The notes beneath the pieces were generated by a model, which ran no database searches, was not told where the DNA came from, and saw nothing but the letters and a program-made list of their open reading frames with translations. Of a DNA stretch of 64,000 nucleotides, positions 37,523 to 45,884 are shown piece by piece; the stretch's first letter is position 1; each line of letters opens with the position of its first letter. Location of the stretch: the NCBI RefSeq assembly GCF_007279655.1, contig NZ_QKWN01000008.1, positions 1-64,000 of the forward strand, written 5' to 3'. Both the position numbers and the translations under genes were made by a program. This stretch comes from Robertkochia solimangrovi (GTDB lineage Bacteria; Bacteroidota; Bacteroidia; Flavobacteriales; Flavobacteriaceae).

Positions 37523-38155
37523 TCAGGGTTGGGGGGTTAATCGAAGGTAGGGTTTTACCTCCTTGAATCCCTTGCTGAATAATTGTCCGGCTTCTTCATT
37601 GCTGATAGAAGGACTGATCACAACGTCTTCACCTTGTTTCCAGTTAGCGGGGGTTGCAACCTTGTGATAGGCGGTCAACTGTAATGAATCGATCACTCGT
37701 AATAATTCATCAAAGTTTCTTCCCGTGGAAGCAGGGTAGGTGATGATCAGTTTGATCGTTTTATCCGGTGCGATTACATATACGGAGCGTACCGTCAGGG
37801 TATCATTGGCATTGGGATGGATCATATCATAAAGGTTACTCACTTTCTTGTCTTCATCAGCGATCAATGGAAAATTGACATTGGTGTTTTGAGTTTCATT
37901 GATGTCGGTGATCCAGCCTTTATGAGAATCGAGTCCGTCAACACTTAAAGCGAGCACTTTAGTGTTGCGTTTGTCGAATTCGTGTTTGTATTTAGCGACG
38001 GTTCCAAGTTCTGTAGTACATACCGGCGTATAATCTGCCGGATGAGAAAATAAGATACCCCAGCTGTCGCCGAGATATTCATAAAAATCGATATTTCCTT
38101 CCGTGGTCTGCGCCTGGAAATTCGGCGCTTTATCACCTAATCTTAATGCTGACAT
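37523..38155 (-). CDS. 1-Cys peroxiredoxin (Prx6 type)
   Basis: Thiol peroxidase reducing hydrogen peroxide and alkyl hydroperoxides, 210 residues. The peroxidatic Cys46 is in DYTPVCTTELG. A long C-terminal extension (ATPANWKQGEDVVISP) is typical of the Prx6 branch, and no resolving Cys is seen. A near-consensus -7 box (TAACTTTA) lies at 38181-38188. It is followed on the same strand, 142 bp upstream, by another thioredoxin-fold gene. Confidence 0.94.
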   Translation of the reverse strand: MSALRLGDKAPNFQAQTTEGNIDFYEYLGDSWGILFSHPADYTPVCTTELGTVAKYKHEFDKRNTKVLALSVDGLDSHKGWITDINETQNTNVNFPLIADEDKKVSNLYDMIHPNANDTLTVRSVYVIAPDKTIKLIITYPASTGRNFDELLRVIDSLQLTAYHKVATPANWKQGEDVVISPSISNEEAGQLFSKGFKEVKPYLRLTPQP

Positions 38156-38297
38156 AATGTGATTTTTAATTATTAGTCTATAAAGTTACTAGATTAATAA
38201 ACATGATCAGATTACGGGAGCTTAAAAGATTGTTAATATTCAGGGGTTCAGCAGGGTAAATTTAAAATCGAAAAGAGTTGATAATGATGGTAGTGCT

Positions 38298-38855
38298 TTA
38301 TTCCTTCCATTTTATATTGCAGCCCATACTGGGTTTTTGTTTTTTATAGATCGAAATTCCCATCAAAGCAGCGTCGATAGCAGTTCGGATATCTCGTCCG
38401 GAGATCGGCATACTGTTTCCTGGACGTGAATCATCAAATTGACCGCGGTAAACCAGTTCCAGATTTCTGTCGAAAACGTAGAAATCCGGCGTACAGGCAG
38501 CGTCGTATGCCTTGGCTACCTCCTGTGATTCGTCATATAAATAAGGGAATATGAAATCATTCTCTTCAGCGTTCAATTTCATTTTATCTGGCGCATCTTC
38601 CGGGTATTTTTGGGCATCGTTACTCGAGATTGCAACAAATCCTACCGCTTCGTTGTTATAATCTTTTGCGAGTTTAGAGATTTCCTTATTGAGATGTTTA
38701 ACGTAGGGGCAATGGTTGCAGATGAACATCACGACGGTTGCTTTTTCGCCATAGACATCACTGAGCTTTAAAGTTCTTCCGGAGACAGTATCCGGTAATG
38801 AAAAGTCTGGTGCTTTTGTTCCTAAAGGGAGCATTTTACTTTCAGTTCGGGCCAT
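38298..38855 (-). CDS. Thioredoxin-fold (AhpC/TSA-like redoxin) protein
   Basis: A 185-residue cytoplasmic redoxin. The redox motif is CNHCP (Cys46, Cys49) after VVMFI, and PDFYVFDRNLELVYRGQFDD carries the cis-Pro and following strand. This matches the redoxin family often annotated as thiol-disulfide isomerase or AhpC/TSA-like. No signal peptide. The ATG at 38855 is used; an internal Met8 (MLPLGTKAPDF) is an alternative. Its partner and substrate are unknown. The adjacent peroxiredoxin suggests a role in oxidative defence, which is inference. Confidence 0.87.
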   Translation of the reverse strand: MARTESKMLPLGTKAPDFSLPDTVSGRTLKLSDVYGEKATVVMFICNHCPYVKHLNKEISKLAKDYNNEAVGFVAISSNDAQKYPEDAPDKMKLNAEENDFIFPYLYDESQEVAKAYDAACTPDFYVFDRNLELVYRGQFDDSRPGNSMPISGRDIRTAIDAALMGISIYKKQKPSMGCNIKWKE

Positions 38856-38927
38856 AAATCATTTTCATTTTGAGTTTACCGTAATGTACAAAATAAATGC
38901 CGGATGACCATTAGTTAAAGCTGATAC

Positions 38928-38935
38928 TATATTTG
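38928..38935 (+). promoter_or_regulatory. -7 promoter box TATATTTG of the 100-residue protein gene
   Basis: Exact TAnnTTTG match 83 bases before the ATG at 39019. No TTG at normal distance. Confidence 0.45.
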
Positions 38936-39018
38936 AAAACTAAATCTTAAAAATGATTAAAAGATTTGTAGGGGCGTTTATTCCTTCGTAAATTATTGCT
39001 TATCAATTTGATGTAAAA

Positions 39019-39321
39019 ATGGAAAGAGCATATGACAGCCTTTCTGTAGCGATCGATGCATTGCGCAGAGAGGGTTATACAGAAGATTTTAATCTTTGTG
39101 AAGCCGGAATAGAGAACAAACATAAAAAGACCCTCCATGAAGCGGATGAGCTGAATGTCGTCAATTATTATCGTTTTGAAGGGATGACCAATCCTGACGA
39201 TAGTTCGGTGCTTTACGTGATCGAAACCGATTCGGGTGAGAAGGGTGTTCTCGTCGATGCTTATGGGGCTTATTCGGGAAATGTTCCCCAGGAGATGATA
39301 AAAAAACTCCATTTAAAATAA
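39019..39321 (+). CDS. Conserved small protein of unknown function
   Basis: A 100-residue soluble acidic protein beginning MERAYDSLSVAIDALRREGY, with LCEAGIENKH, a central NYYRFEGMTNPDDSSVLYVIE and a closing GVLVDAYGAYSG. I recall similar ~100-residue flavobacterial proteins carrying the name phosphoribosylpyrophosphate synthetase, but it lacks any PRPP-synthase motif and is far too short, so that name should not be used. It lies 41 bp ahead of csaA on the same strand and they share a terminator. Confidence 0.75.
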   Translation: MERAYDSLSVAIDALRREGYTEDFNLCEAGIENKHKKTLHEADELNVVNYYRFEGMTNPDDSSVLYVIETDSGEKGVLVDAYGAYSGNVPQEMIKKLHLK

Positions 39322-39362
39322 AATTTGATTACTTCGTATCTGAAATAAAAATTCAGATCGAA

Positions 39363-39701
39363 ATGGAAGAAATTCAATGGAGCGATTTTACTAAAGTTAA
39401 AATAAAGGTCGGTACGATCATCAGCGCTGAGGATTTTCCGGAAGCCCGAAATCCTGCTTTTAAACTGCAGATAGATTTTGGACCGGATCTCGGTGTTCTG
39501 AAATCTTCAGCACAGATCACCCGTAGGTATAAAAAGGAGACCCTGATTGGAAAACAAGTGGTTGCGGTTGTCAATTTCCCAAAAAAGCAGATCGCAAATA
39601 TGATGAGTGAATGTCTGGTCATAGGTGCGGTCGGACCCGATAATGATGTAGTTCTCTTGTCACCTGATCAGAAAGTTGACAATGGATTACCTGTCGCATA
39701 A
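39363..39701 (+). CDS. csaA: tRNA-binding-domain protein CsaA
   Basis: A 112-residue stand-alone EMAP/Trbp111-type OB fold. Conserved segments are KVGTIISAEDFPEARNPAFKL, SSAQIT and VVAVVNFPKKQIANMMSECLVIGA. CsaA in Bacillus has chaperone-like activity linked to secretion; homologues bind tRNA. Either role is possible here. Second gene of the two-gene unit ending in a palindromic terminator. Confidence 0.93.
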   Translation: MEEIQWSDFTKVKIKVGTIISAEDFPEARNPAFKLQIDFGPDLGVLKSSAQITRRYKKETLIGKQVVAVVNFPKKQIANMMSECLVIGAVGPDNDVVLLSPDQKVDNGLPVA

Positions 39702-39732
39702 AAAAGCCCGGATGATATCATCCGGGCTTTTT
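39700..39732. terminator. Bidirectional terminator between csaA and the M14 peptidase
   Basis: A near-continuous palindrome AAAAAGCCCGGATGAT with its complement to 39731, flanked by A and T runs, lying between convergent genes. Confidence 0.93.
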
Positions 39733-39750
39733 TATCTTTTCATTTCTATT

Positions 39751-42270
39751 TTACATCATCTTTCCGAAAAAGACCGCATTCATCATCAGTTTATTGGTTC
39801 CATACCAGAATGCCCTGAAATTGGGGTTATCTGTAAACATGATGATATTTCCTCGGCCTGACCCCTTTACTTTGAAGGGAACGCTGTTTTTAAGAACTTC
39901 CAGGTTGTCTTCGGTAATATAGCCACTTAATAAAGGGTTATTCGTATACTGAATCGGGTTGTTATAACTTTGTTTGTCAGCTTCCAAATAGAGGTTCGTG
40001 TTTCTGAACAAAGCTAAATGGTTATTTGTGTAGCCGAAATTGATCGGGTGTGAGCGATCGATCTTTGCCTCGAAAATGGCTCCGCTTGTAAGCTTTGCTC
40101 CTTGATAGTTAGACATTTGTTCATAAGTGATATTCTTGGCAATCTCTTCCTTATCAGATGCTTTAAAGTCAAATTCTGCAAGTTTTTGTCTTTTTAACCA
40201 TCGAAGTGTATTGCGGAAAGCGATCACATTCCCACCGTTTCGAACATACGTTTTCAGTTTGTCGGTAAAGTTGTCATTAAAACCACTGCCGCTGGTATTT
40301 GGAATGATGATACAAGTATATTCTTCGAGATTTACCCGGTCTATATAATCAACGTCTAGTTTGGTAATCTGCATCGCATAGCGCTGATCGAAAAGATGCC
40401 AGATCTCGCCTGCATCATAGGAGGTGATCCCGGAACCGGTGATGATACCTACTTTTGGCTTTTCCAAAGCTGTGAAATCATTACTTCCGAGGTCGATACC
40501 CTGAGTGTATCCGGTTCCGGTGCCGTGAATAGTGATATGAGCTTCTTTGGCCACTTCCTGCATTAGGGAGTATAGCTCATCTGAATCGAGCTTTTGCCCC
40601 GCAACGGGTATCATGATCGTTCCATAATCGTATTTCTTGCCTTCCACTTCGAAAGGAGTCTTTCCGACTTTAGCCCGAACTTCTGATCCAAGAATTTTGT
40701 TCAATGCCTTAGGTGTATAATATTCATGCCATTCGAACAGGTAGGCATACTCGCTTTTCGAGGTGACCATTCCTTCAGCCAATGAAAATGGAGTTTCTGT
40801 ATATTCTGAAGCTGAAATTCCTGAGGTTTCACTGTAGTCGAGATCGAAAGCCAGTGGGAAGGTCCAGGCGGAAATATCATAGAACAAACTGTCTTCAAAT
40901 TCGGTGCGGGTTTCGAACATCGCCTTTAGTAAGCGGATGTTTTTCTGATCTGCAGGTGCATAATAAGCATGTCCCTTCGTAAATTTATTACCGTCGATCT
41001 CTTTATTCTGAGCGATAGGATATACCTTGATCTGTTGTCTTTCGAGAATTTCTGCTAAATGATATGCTCTGGCAGCATCCTTCGGATTTCCGAAAACGTA
41101 CCCTTTGCTTCCTTTTACTTCTTTCTTGGTTTGCACATAGAAATCATGCTGATATTTGAGCAGTTCCTCCCGAAGTGCAACGGCAGCCTTTAAAGTAGAT
41201 AATCCAGTAGTGAACTGGTTTCTAATAGTGAAAGGGAAGGTGAGCGGACCGTTAACGCTGTTTTGAACATGACCTCGTGAGCTGCCTTGTTCAAACAGAA
41301 TTCCGATACTTCCGTTAACATCGGGAAAGGTGGAACCTTTACCGTAATAATAATCGTCATAATTCTCTTCCGAATAATAGAGAGACCCGATCTTATCGAG
41401 TCCTTTTACATGATATTGACCGATGGCAGCAGTGAGTTCCTGATTTAGTTTTGGAGTTAGTGGATGTACTCTGGATGGTTCTCCGGGTTGGAAGAAGAAT
41501 GAGGAATTGGTGCCCATTTCATGATGGTCGGTGAGGATATTCGGTAACCATTCGTGAAAGCTGGCAATTCTCGATCTGCTTTCGGGTAACTGAACGGGTA
41601 GCCAGTCGCGGTTCATATCGAACCAGTAATGATTGGTCCTTCCGCCAGGCCATACTTCATGGAATTCACGGTCATTATTGTCAGGGTTGAGATGTTCACT
41701 TCGGTTGGTGTTTGCCCAGTATGAGAATCGCTGAAGTCCGTCAGGATTGAAACTCGGGTCGAAAAGTATAATAACGTTGTTGAGTATGGAGTCGATCTCC
41801 GAACCATTGGCAGCAGCCAGATAATAGGCAAGTGCCAGTGCTGCATTGGAGCCACTGGGTTCATTTCCATGAATGGAAAATCCCTGATATACCACGGCGG
41901 GCATGTTGCTTATATCGGGTAAAGAACCAGCGTTGGTCAATGCCAGGTGCTCCCTTTTAATATTTTCCAGGTTCGAGTGGTTCTTTGCACTCGTGATGAT
42001 CAGGAGGGGGAGGGGTCTTCCTTCATAAGTGGTACCTCTCTCCGTGTAAACAATACGCGGCGAAACCTCTGATAGTTTCTTCATGTACTGGATAAGTTTG
42101 TCGTGAGTGACATGCCATTCGCCTACTTCATGACCGATGACCGCCTTGGGTGTTGGAATGGCAGCGTCATATGAAGTTCCTTCCGGCAGATAGTAGCTCA
42201 AATCTAGCGTTTGCTGCGCATGAAGAGTCAGGTTGATAAACAGAATGAGGGATAGTAAAAATCGTTTCAT
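39751..42270 (-). CDS. Exported M14-family zinc carboxypeptidase
   Basis: An 839-residue secreted peptidase (signal peptide 1-18, LHAQQ). The M14 metal site is visible as HGNEPSG (His134, Glu137) with the distal His in TDHHEMG (249-250). NPDG (175-178) and NRDW (220-223) surround the substrate-binding region, and Glu327 in FEQGSSRG fits the catalytic base. The C-terminal half, after about residue 430, looks like a glutamine-amidotransferase-type fold, a known accompaniment of this Bacteroidota subfamily. It probably degrades peptides or murein-derived peptides outside the cytoplasm. Confidence 0.9.
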   Translation of the reverse strand: MKRFLLSLILFINLTLHAQQTLDLSYYLPEGTSYDAAIPTPKAVIGHEVGEWHVTHDKLIQYMKKLSEVSPRIVYTERGTTYEGRPLPLLIITSAKNHSNLENIKREHLALTNAGSLPDISNMPAVVYQGFSIHGNEPSGSNAALALAYYLAAANGSEIDSILNNVIILFDPSFNPDGLQRFSYWANTNRSEHLNPDNNDREFHEVWPGGRTNHYWFDMNRDWLPVQLPESRSRIASFHEWLPNILTDHHEMGTNSSFFFQPGEPSRVHPLTPKLNQELTAAIGQYHVKGLDKIGSLYYSEENYDDYYYGKGSTFPDVNGSIGILFEQGSSRGHVQNSVNGPLTFPFTIRNQFTTGLSTLKAAVALREELLKYQHDFYVQTKKEVKGSKGYVFGNPKDAARAYHLAEILERQQIKVYPIAQNKEIDGNKFTKGHAYYAPADQKNIRLLKAMFETRTEFEDSLFYDISAWTFPLAFDLDYSETSGISASEYTETPFSLAEGMVTSKSEYAYLFEWHEYYTPKALNKILGSEVRAKVGKTPFEVEGKKYDYGTIMIPVAGQKLDSDELYSLMQEVAKEAHITIHGTGTGYTQGIDLGSNDFTALEKPKVGIITGSGITSYDAGEIWHLFDQRYAMQITKLDVDYIDRVNLEEYTCIIIPNTSGSGFNDNFTDKLKTYVRNGGNVIAFRNTLRWLKRQKLAEFDFKASDKEEIAKNITYEQMSNYQGAKLTSGAIFEAKIDRSHPINFGYTNNHLALFRNTNLYLEADKQSYNNPIQYTNNPLLSGYITEDNLEVLKNSVPFKVKGSGRGNIIMFTDNPNFRAFWYGTNKLMMNAVFFGKMM

Positions 42271-42297
42271 AGCTTGGTTGGATTGGTCTAAAATGAA

Positions 42298-42327
42298 AAA
42301 ACCGCTACCAAATCAGGAAGCGGTTTT
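42298..42327 (-). terminator. Terminator of the DUF3276 gene
   Basis: Stem AAAACCGCT with AGCGGTTTT around a 12-nt loop. On the minus strand it ends in TTTTTT, 21 bases past the DUF3276 stop. Confidence 0.82.
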
Positions 42328-42347
42328 AATTATATTTTTAAAGTAGC

Positions 42348-42731
42348 TTATATGTCATCAAAGCTTATGTCTGTGAATTTTTCAGTACTTACGATCTCTC
42401 CTTCTTCAGAGTCGTTTTCTGAAAATCCTTCTTTTTTGAAGTCTTTCTGATGTCTTTCAGAGATTACTTCTTCACCTTTCTGATCGATCACGTAGTCGGT
42501 CATTTCCTCAAGGATCTCCGTAAAAGCAGTAAAGTCTTCTTTGTAAAGGTAGATCTTGTGTTTTTTGTAGTGATAAGAGCCGTCATCATGGGTGAACTTT
42601 TTACTTTCGGTTATCGTCAGGTAATAATCTCCTGCCTTTGTACCTCTCACATCAAAAAAATATGTCCTTCTTCCTGCTCTCAATACTTTCGAGAAAATCT
42701 CATCTTTCTCGCTAAAACCTTTGTCACTCAT
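42348..42731 (-). CDS. PUR-alpha-like DUF3276 nucleic-acid-binding protein
   Basis: A 127-residue protein of the DUF3276 family, which adopts a PUR (purine-rich element binding) fold. The conserved core is FSKVLRAGRRTYFFDVRGTK, DYYLTITESKK and the KHKIYLYKEDF strand-helix. The C-terminal ~40 residues are acidic and probably disordered. A good ribosome-binding sequence AGGAGAG precedes the ATG. It is abundant in Bacteroidota and likely binds single-stranded DNA or RNA. It follows the ABC exporter by 73 bp on the same strand. Confidence 0.92.
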   Translation of the reverse strand: MSDKGFSEKDEIFSKVLRAGRRTYFFDVRGTKAGDYYLTITESKKFTHDDGSYHYKKHKIYLYKEDFTAFTEILEEMTDYVIDQKGEEVISERHQKDFKKEGFSENDSEEGEIVSTEKFTDISFDDI

Positions 42732-42804
42732 AATCTCTCCTAAGTGGTTTTTAATTTGTTAACAAAATCAAAAATGTAAAAAAAAATGTAATATAACAAC
42801 AATT

Positions 42805-44565
42805 TTAGGAGTTTTCTTTTTCTGACAATTGACTTAAGTAAAGTTCCTTATAATATCCATCTTTGCTTATTAATTGATTATGAGTTCCTTGTTGGCTGAT
42901 ACTACCGTTTTCAAGTACGAGAATTTTATCGGCATTCTTTGAAGATGAGATACGATGGCTTACGATCACCGTAGTACTACGATAAGAAGCGCGTTTCAGG
43001 TTCTTAAGAATTTCTTCTTCCGTTTCGGTGTCCACGGCCGACAAGCAATCGTCAAAGAGGTAGATCTTCGGTTTTTTGATAAGGGCTCGGGCAATAGAAA
43101 CGCGTTGCTTCTGTCCACCACTCAAAGTGATTCCACGTTCACCGAGAACGGTATCGTATTTTTTGGTGAAGCCTGAAATATTCTCGTGCACCACTGATTG
43201 TCTGGCTGCTTCTTCAACTTCTTTATCCGTAGCATCTGATTTGCCAAAGCGAATATTATTACCGATCGTATCTGAGAAAAGGAACGCATCCTGAGGTACC
43301 GCTCCGATACTGCTTCTCAGGCTTTCAAGATTTAATTTCTGAATTGGCACATCGTCGATAAGGATCTGCCCTGAAGTTACATCGTACATACGACCGATTA
43401 GATCCAGAATCGTAGATTTACCGGATCCGGTCTTGCCGATGATCGCAAAAGTCTGTCCTGCTTCGATCGTAAAACTCAGGTCTTTGAGTGCGGTGATATT
43501 GGTATCGTCATAGGTCAGGCTGACATTTCTGAATTCGATCTTTCCATGAATGTGCGAAGGATCGATAGTGGGGTTCTGAATCTCAGGAACGACATCCAGA
43601 AATTCGTTGATCCTTTTTTGTGATGCTTCGGCACGTTGTACAATAGAAGTCACCCATCCTACCGTTGCGACGGGCCAGGTTAACATATTGATATATATGA
43701 TGAATTTCAAAATAACTCCCGTCGTGGCTATTTCTCCGTTGATATATTGAATTCCTCCTACATAGATCACAAACAGGTTACTGATGCCTATCAAGAGAAG
43801 CATCAACGGGAAGAACCACGCATTTACTTTTGCCAGACTCATACTGGTGGTCTTTCCTTCTTCCGCAAGCGTGAGTACTTCCTTCTGTACTCTGGGTTCG
43901 ATGCCGTAAGCCTTGATCACAGATATCCCTGAAAAGGATTCCTGTGTAAACGTGGAAAGTTTGGAAAGAAACTGCTGAACCTCGGTACTTCTTTTATGGA
44001 TCACTTTACTGATCTTATAGATAAGTATCGATAATACGGGTAAAGGGATCAATGTGTACATCGCCAGCTTGGGGGCGGTATAGATCATTAACGGGATCAC
44101 ACAAACAAAAAGTGTGATGGTCTGAATGCTATACATGAGTGCTGGTCCGGCATACATTCTTACCTGGCTGACATCTTCACTGATCCTGTTCATCAGGTCT
44201 CCGGTACGATTCTGTTTGAAGAAGTTTAGCGTGAGTTTCTCATAATGACGAAAGACCTCGTTCTTCAGGTCGAATTCGATATGTCTGGAGACGTTGATAA
44301 TCATCTGACGCATCAGGAAGGTAAAGAATGCGGAGAGTATTGCAGACCCGATGATGATCAGAATATAATTGAACAGCTTCGCTTTTACCTCGTCGAGACC
44401 GACACTTCCGTTAAGAATAAATTTCTCAACAGCATCTACGGAAATCTGAATATATTCGGGAAGAACCAGTGAAAATACTCTTGCGATAATAGTGATAATA
44501 ACGCCTATTATCAATTTCCATTTATATTTTTTAAAGTATTTGTTAATAAACCGAAGTTCTTTCAT
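42805..44565 (-). CDS. ABC exporter half-transporter (MdlB/MsbA-like)
   Basis: Fused permease-ATPase of 586 residues. Six membrane helices occupy ~1-320. In the ATPase domain are Walker [10 protein letters not shown] (377-385), Q-loop Gln425, signature LSGGQ (481-485), Walker B IYLFDD (501-506) and switch His539. The residue after the Walker B Asp is Asp506 instead of the usual catalytic Glu. This DD form is seen in SmdA-like partners of heterodimeric exporters, but no second half is adjacent. The cargo is unknown; lipids or drugs are typical. Confidence 0.9.
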   Translation of the reverse strand: MKELRFINKYFKKYKWKLIIGVIITIIARVFSLVLPEYIQISVDAVEKFILNGSVGLDEVKAKLFNYILIIIGSAILSAFFTFLMRQMIINVSRHIEFDLKNEVFRHYEKLTLNFFKQNRTGDLMNRISEDVSQVRMYAGPALMYSIQTITLFVCVIPLMIYTAPKLAMYTLIPLPVLSILIYKISKVIHKRSTEVQQFLSKLSTFTQESFSGISVIKAYGIEPRVQKEVLTLAEEGKTTSMSLAKVNAWFFPLMLLLIGISNLFVIYVGGIQYINGEIATTGVILKFIIYINMLTWPVATVGWVTSIVQRAEASQKRINEFLDVVPEIQNPTIDPSHIHGKIEFRNVSLTYDDTNITALKDLSFTIEAGQTFAIIGKTGSGKSTILDLIGRMYDVTSGQILIDDVPIQKLNLESLRSSIGAVPQDAFLFSDTIGNNIRFGKSDATDKEVEEAARQSVVHENISGFTKKYDTVLGERGITLSGGQKQRVSIARALIKKPKIYLFDDCLSAVDTETEEEILKNLKRASYRSTTVIVSHRISSSKNADKILVLENGSISQQGTHNQLISKDGYYKELYLSQLSEKENS

Positions 44566-44643
44566 AAGTAACTTTCAAAATCATTTATTTTAGCAAATCT
44601 TCAATGAAAGGCTACTACAACGCTTTCGTATTGAAATATCCTT

Positions 44644-44651
44644 TATTTTTG
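44644..44651 (+). promoter_or_regulatory. -7 promoter box TATTTTTG of leucine dehydrogenase
   Basis: Exact TAnnTTTG match 41 bases before the ATG at 44692, in the 126-bp gap divergent from the ABC exporter gene. Confidence 0.6.
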
Positions 44652-44691
44652 CCTTGAATTTTTAAACATTTGTTAATCTAAAACCATTGAG

Positions 44692-45795
44692 ATGTTGTCA
44701 GAAGTTTTAATTCCGACCGAACTTAAAAAAGTTGATCCCGTTTTCGGCCAACTTTCGTTCAATGATCATGAACAGATCGTTTTTTGCCAGGACAAAGATA
44801 CAGGATTAAAAGCAATAATCGGTATTCATAATACAGTGCTCGGACCGGCTTTGGGTGGTACCCGTATGTGGAATTACGCGAATGAATGGGATGCGCTTAA
44901 TGATGTACTTCGTCTTTCAAGAGGAATGACCTATAAATCAGCCGTAACCGGACTCAATCTTGGAGGAGGTAAAGCGGTGATCATCGGGGATGCTAAAACA
45001 CAAAAGACTCCTGAGCTCATGAGACGCTTCGGGGAATTTGTAAATTCACTGGGAGGGAAATATATTACTGCGGAAGACGTGGGAATGGAAACCTCTGATA
45101 TGGATACCGTACGTGAAGTAACTCCTTATGTTACCGGAATCTCTGAAGATAAAGGTGGTGCAGGAAACCCTTCACCAGTTACTGCTTATGGTGTTTTTAT
45201 GGGGATGAAAGCTGCAGCGAAATATCGTCTGGGCAGTGATGATCTCGAAGGTAAAAAAGTATTGGTACAGGGGGTTGGACACGTAGGAGCATCTTTGGTG
45301 GATTACCTGTCTAATGAAGGTGCCCGTATCTATATTACCGATATCAATCAGCAACGTCTTGAGGAGTTGTCAGCAAAATATAATGCTGAGATCGTGGCGG
45401 GAGATCGTATGTTCGATAAAGAACTCGATATCTATGCCCCTTGTGCTTTGGGTGCGACCATAAATGATGAAACGCTAAAGGCTATCAAGGCTTCTGTGAT
45501 CGCGGGTGCAGCTAATAATCAACTTGCTGATGAAAAGCGTCACGGTAAGATGTTACAGGAAAAGGGTATCGCTTATGCTCCCGATTTTCTGATCAATGCC
45601 GGAGGTATTATCAATGTATATGCGGAACTTGAAGGATATGACAGACGTGAGATCATGAGAAAGACGGAAAATATCTATCAAACCACACTTCAGATCTTCG
45701 CTCATGCCGAAGAATATGGAATTACAACCCATGAAGCTGCCTTGAATCTTGCACAACAAAGAATAGATGCAAGAAAAATGGAAGCGAAAAAATAA
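44692..45795 (+). CDS. Leucine/branched-chain amino-acid dehydrogenase
   Basis: NAD-dependent oxidative deamination of leucine, valine or isoleucine, 367 residues. The active-site Lys-rich segments LGGTRMWNY and GLNLGGGKAVI are present, then AEDVGM, and the Rossmann loop GVGHVGASLV. TGISEDKGGAGNPSP and AGAANNQLAD are typical of leucine rather than glutamate dehydrogenases. It can feed branched-chain oxo-acid breakdown, to which HMG-CoA lyase (52083) also belongs. The hairpin at 45828-45861 probably terminates it. Confidence 0.95.
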   Translation: MLSEVLIPTELKKVDPVFGQLSFNDHEQIVFCQDKDTGLKAIIGIHNTVLGPALGGTRMWNYANEWDALNDVLRLSRGMTYKSAVTGLNLGGGKAVIIGDAKTQKTPELMRRFGEFVNSLGGKYITAEDVGMETSDMDTVREVTPYVTGISEDKGGAGNPSPVTAYGVFMGMKAAAKYRLGSDDLEGKKVLVQGVGHVGASLVDYLSNEGARIYITDINQQRLEELSAKYNAEIVAGDRMFDKELDIYAPCALGATINDETLKAIKASVIAGAANNQLADEKRHGKMLQEKGIAYAPDFLINAGGIINVYAELEGYDRREIMRKTENIYQTTLQIFAHAEEYGITTHEAALNLAQQRIDARKMEAKK

Positions 45796-45816
45796 ACACG
45801 GTTTATAAAATAGTTT

Positions 45817-45824
45817 TATTTTTG
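45817..45824 (+). promoter_or_regulatory. Possible -7 promoter box TATTTTTG of nusB
   Basis: Exact TAnnTTTG match located immediately upstream of a terminator-like hairpin and 61 bases before the nusB ATG. No -33 TTG is visible, so confidence is limited. Confidence 0.45.
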
Positions 45825-45827
45825 CAG

Positions 45828-45861
45828 GGCGAAAGCATTGAGCTTTCGCCTTAATTTTTTT
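45828..45861 (+). terminator. Terminator-like hairpin between leucine dehydrogenase and nusB
   Basis: A 9-bp perfect stem GGCGAAAGC with GCTTTCGCC around ATTGA, followed by TTAA and a run of seven T. It probably ends the leucine dehydrogenase message. If the box at 45817 is a real promoter, it would lie at the very start of the nusB transcript. Confidence 0.82.
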
Positions 45862-45884
45862 ATCAAGGGTAAGTTCTTTTAAGC

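Noticed and set aside
39019-39321. Phosphoribosylpyrophosphate synthetase
   Set aside because: I recall this name attached to similar proteins, but the 100-residue sequence has none of the enzyme's motifs.
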